From positions 1-6,588 of the forward strand of contig DAOVGJ010000277.1 in assembly GCA_030672465.1 (NCBI GenBank): a stretch of DNA of 6,588 nucleotides, given 5' to 3'. Of the stretch, positions 5,453-6,588 are shown piece by piece. Under the pieces are notes generated by a model. That model saw only the letters and a list, made by a program, of their open reading frames with translations. It had not been told where the DNA came from and ran no database searches. Within the stretch, counting starts at the first letter, position 1. Each line of letters opens with the position of its first letter. Source of the stretch: Pseudomonadota bacterium. GTDB lineage: Bacteria > Desulfobacterota > BSN033 > WVXP01 > G020346125. A program made the translations under genes and the position numbers.

Positions 5453-6588
5453 ATGGGTCAGCGACCGACGAGGAAGACCAAAGCCAAAAGGGCTTCATCG
5501 AGGAAGAAACCCTCAATCACGCGGCGGAAGAAGAAGCCATCTTCACGATTTTGGCCATTTCTGGGGCTCATTGGATTATTTCTGGTCTTGGGTCTCATTT
5601 TCCTCTACCTCTATCGACCTTCTGATCGTTTCCAATATCAACTCAACCAAAAAATAGATCTCCTCGATAAGGCTATTCATAGTCGCCTTTTCGAACTCGG
5701 TTTTTCGAAAGCGGATATCCTCTCGCGACAAACCGTCCCGAGAATGAGCGGAAACCTTTCGTGGAAGACCTCCTCCATTGAGCTTCGACTCCCCAAACGG
5801 ACCTCATTCTCCCGGATCAAGAGCGATATGAAACGGGATTTGACCCAAGTGGATAGGGATATCTGTCTTCGGTTCATCGAGGATCCCTCTAAACCAAGGA
5901 AGATAGAGGTTCTGGTCGGCGATCTTTTAACCCATAACCTCATTTTCCACCCTCGTAAAATCCCCAAGAAGAAAGTTGGACCCCGTGTTGCCATCATCAT
6001 CGATGACATGGGTTCTAGCAAACGGAGGGCGCGGGAACTGATAAACTTGGATGCCCCCATCACCCTCTCTTTCTTCCCCTTCTCCAGGAATTCCCGGGAA
6101 TTGGCCCAGGAGGCCTTCGAAAAAGGAAAGGAGGTCATCCTCCACATGCCCATGGAGCCACATGGATTTCCGGAAATAAACCCTGGCAAGGGCGGCCTAT
6201 TGATGAGCATGACCGAGGAAGAACTCCATCGACAGATTCGTGAAAATCTCGAGACAATCCCCTATATAAAGGGGGTAAATAACCATATGGGATCACGCTT
6301 CATGGAGGATGACCGTAGGGTAGGCATTTTGATGAAAGAGCTGAAGGCACGGAAACTCTTCTTTTTGGACAGTCGGACGACCTCCAAGACGGTGGGGTAT
6401 CGGACTGCAAAAAAATTGGGCATCAAAACCGGACAACGAGACGTTTTCTTGGACAACAACTGTTATGATGAAGCGGAAATTCGGAGGAATATCTCACAAT
6501 TGGCAGAAATAGCCAAAAATGAGGGCAAGGCCATCGGCATTGCTCATCCTCACCGTTCCACAATCAGATCCCTTCGGGAAATGATTCC
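5453..6588 (+). CDS. divergent polysaccharide deacetylase, YibQ/DUF610 family (partial, runs off right edge)
   Basis: The frame opens at ATG 5453 and has no stop before the window ends, giving 378 residues of an incomplete protein. It starts with a strongly basic cytoplasmic tail (about 1-33, many Arg/Lys) and one membrane anchor (about 34-54, WPFLGLIGLFLVLGLIFLYL), followed by a less conserved periplasmic region (55-175). The NodB-like divergent deacetylase domain starts near 178 and shows the family hallmarks: IIIDDMG (181-187), HMPMEP (231-236), NNHMGSRF (276-283), FFLDSRTT (303-310), FLDNN (332-336) and GIAHPH (362-367). The Asp and His residues fit a metal-dependent deacetylase site, but the natural substrate of this family is not well established; a cell-wall sugar is a guess. 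E. coli yibQ also lies beside envC, so context supports the call. Confidence 0.93.
   Translation, partial: MGQRPTRKTKAKRASSRKKPSITRRKKKPSSRFWPFLGLIGLFLVLGLIFLYLYRPSDRFQYQLNQKIDLLDKAIHSRLFELGFSKADILSRQTVPRMSGNLSWKTSSIELRLPKRTSFSRIKSDMKRDLTQVDRDICLRFIEDPSKPRKIEVLVGDLLTHNLIFHPRKIPKKKVGPRVAIIIDDMGSSKRRARELINLDAPITLSFFPFSRNSRELAQEAFEKGKEVILHMPMEPHGFPEINPGKGGLLMSMTEEELHRQIRENLETIPYIKGVNNHMGSRFMEDDRRVGILMKELKARKLFFLDSRTTSKTVGYRTAKKLGIKTGQRDVFLDNNCYDEAEIRRNISQLAEIAKNEGKAIGIAHPHRSTIRSLREMI

Noticed and set aside
5677..6210. 177-codon minus-strand ORF opposite the deacetylase gene
   Set aside because: The + strand frame here carries every hallmark motif of the DUF610 deacetylase. The minus-strand translation is Ser/Arg/Met-rich with no recognisable motif, as expected for an antisense shadow.
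1..6588. CRISPR array, phage genes, toxin-antitoxin pair or riboswitch
   Set aside because: I looked for regularly spaced repeats, integrase or phage motifs, small overlapping gene pairs and conserved leader structures and saw none. Apart from the MITE-like element and a possible IS scar, the window is ordinary chromosomal DNA.

Overview
The window looks like chromosomal DNA from a Gram-negative bacterium of moderate GC content with AT-rich intergenic regions. The presence of ftsEX, an EnvC-type amidase activator with a signal peptide, a C-terminal processing protease and a YibQ-family deacetylase implies a periplasm. The gene order, and a short mobile-type repeat of a kind I recall from deltaproteobacterial (Desulfobacterota) genomes, suggest that lineage. 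This taxonomic guess is inference, not proof.

Layout. Positions 1-384 are poorly coding. They hold the possible last 19 codons of a + strand gene, then a 153-bp element with 19-bp imperfect inverted ends (MITE-like, 83-235), then about 150 bp that may include an insertion-sequence remnant. Two minus-strand tRNA genes follow, tRNA-Tyr(GUA) transcribed first and then tRNA-Gly(UCC), 14 bp apart and both with encoded CCA. The AT-rich stretch 560-760 carries two good sigma70-type promoters aimed at the tRNAs, and a perfect 20-bp palindrome between them. Positions 760-1262 hold no convincing gene apart from a 60-codon minus-strand ORF, which may be a thioredoxin-fold remnant. The promoter of the next operon should lie in 1107-1262.

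From 1263 (or 1278) to the window end, five tightly packed + strand genes form a probable operon: ftsE, ftsX, an envC-like gene, an S41 C-terminal processing protease (ctpA-type), and a divergent polysaccharide deacetylase of the YibQ/DUF610 family that runs off the right edge. Gaps are 6, 0, 49 and 10 bp.

The genes fit one job: controlled cell-wall cutting at division. In the established model, FtsE hydrolyses ATP in the cytoplasm and FtsX passes the conformational change across the inner membrane to the coiled coil of EnvC. EnvC, whose LytM domain is catalytically dead (also visible here), then switches on a periplasmic peptidoglycan amidase. The protease and deacetylase act in the same compartment and may control or process the hydrolase system or its products. 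That last link is inference from gene order. I see no wholly new system. The points most worth a second look are the five-gene grouping, the MITE-like element, the promoter and palindrome arrangement at the tRNAs, and the decayed small ORF.
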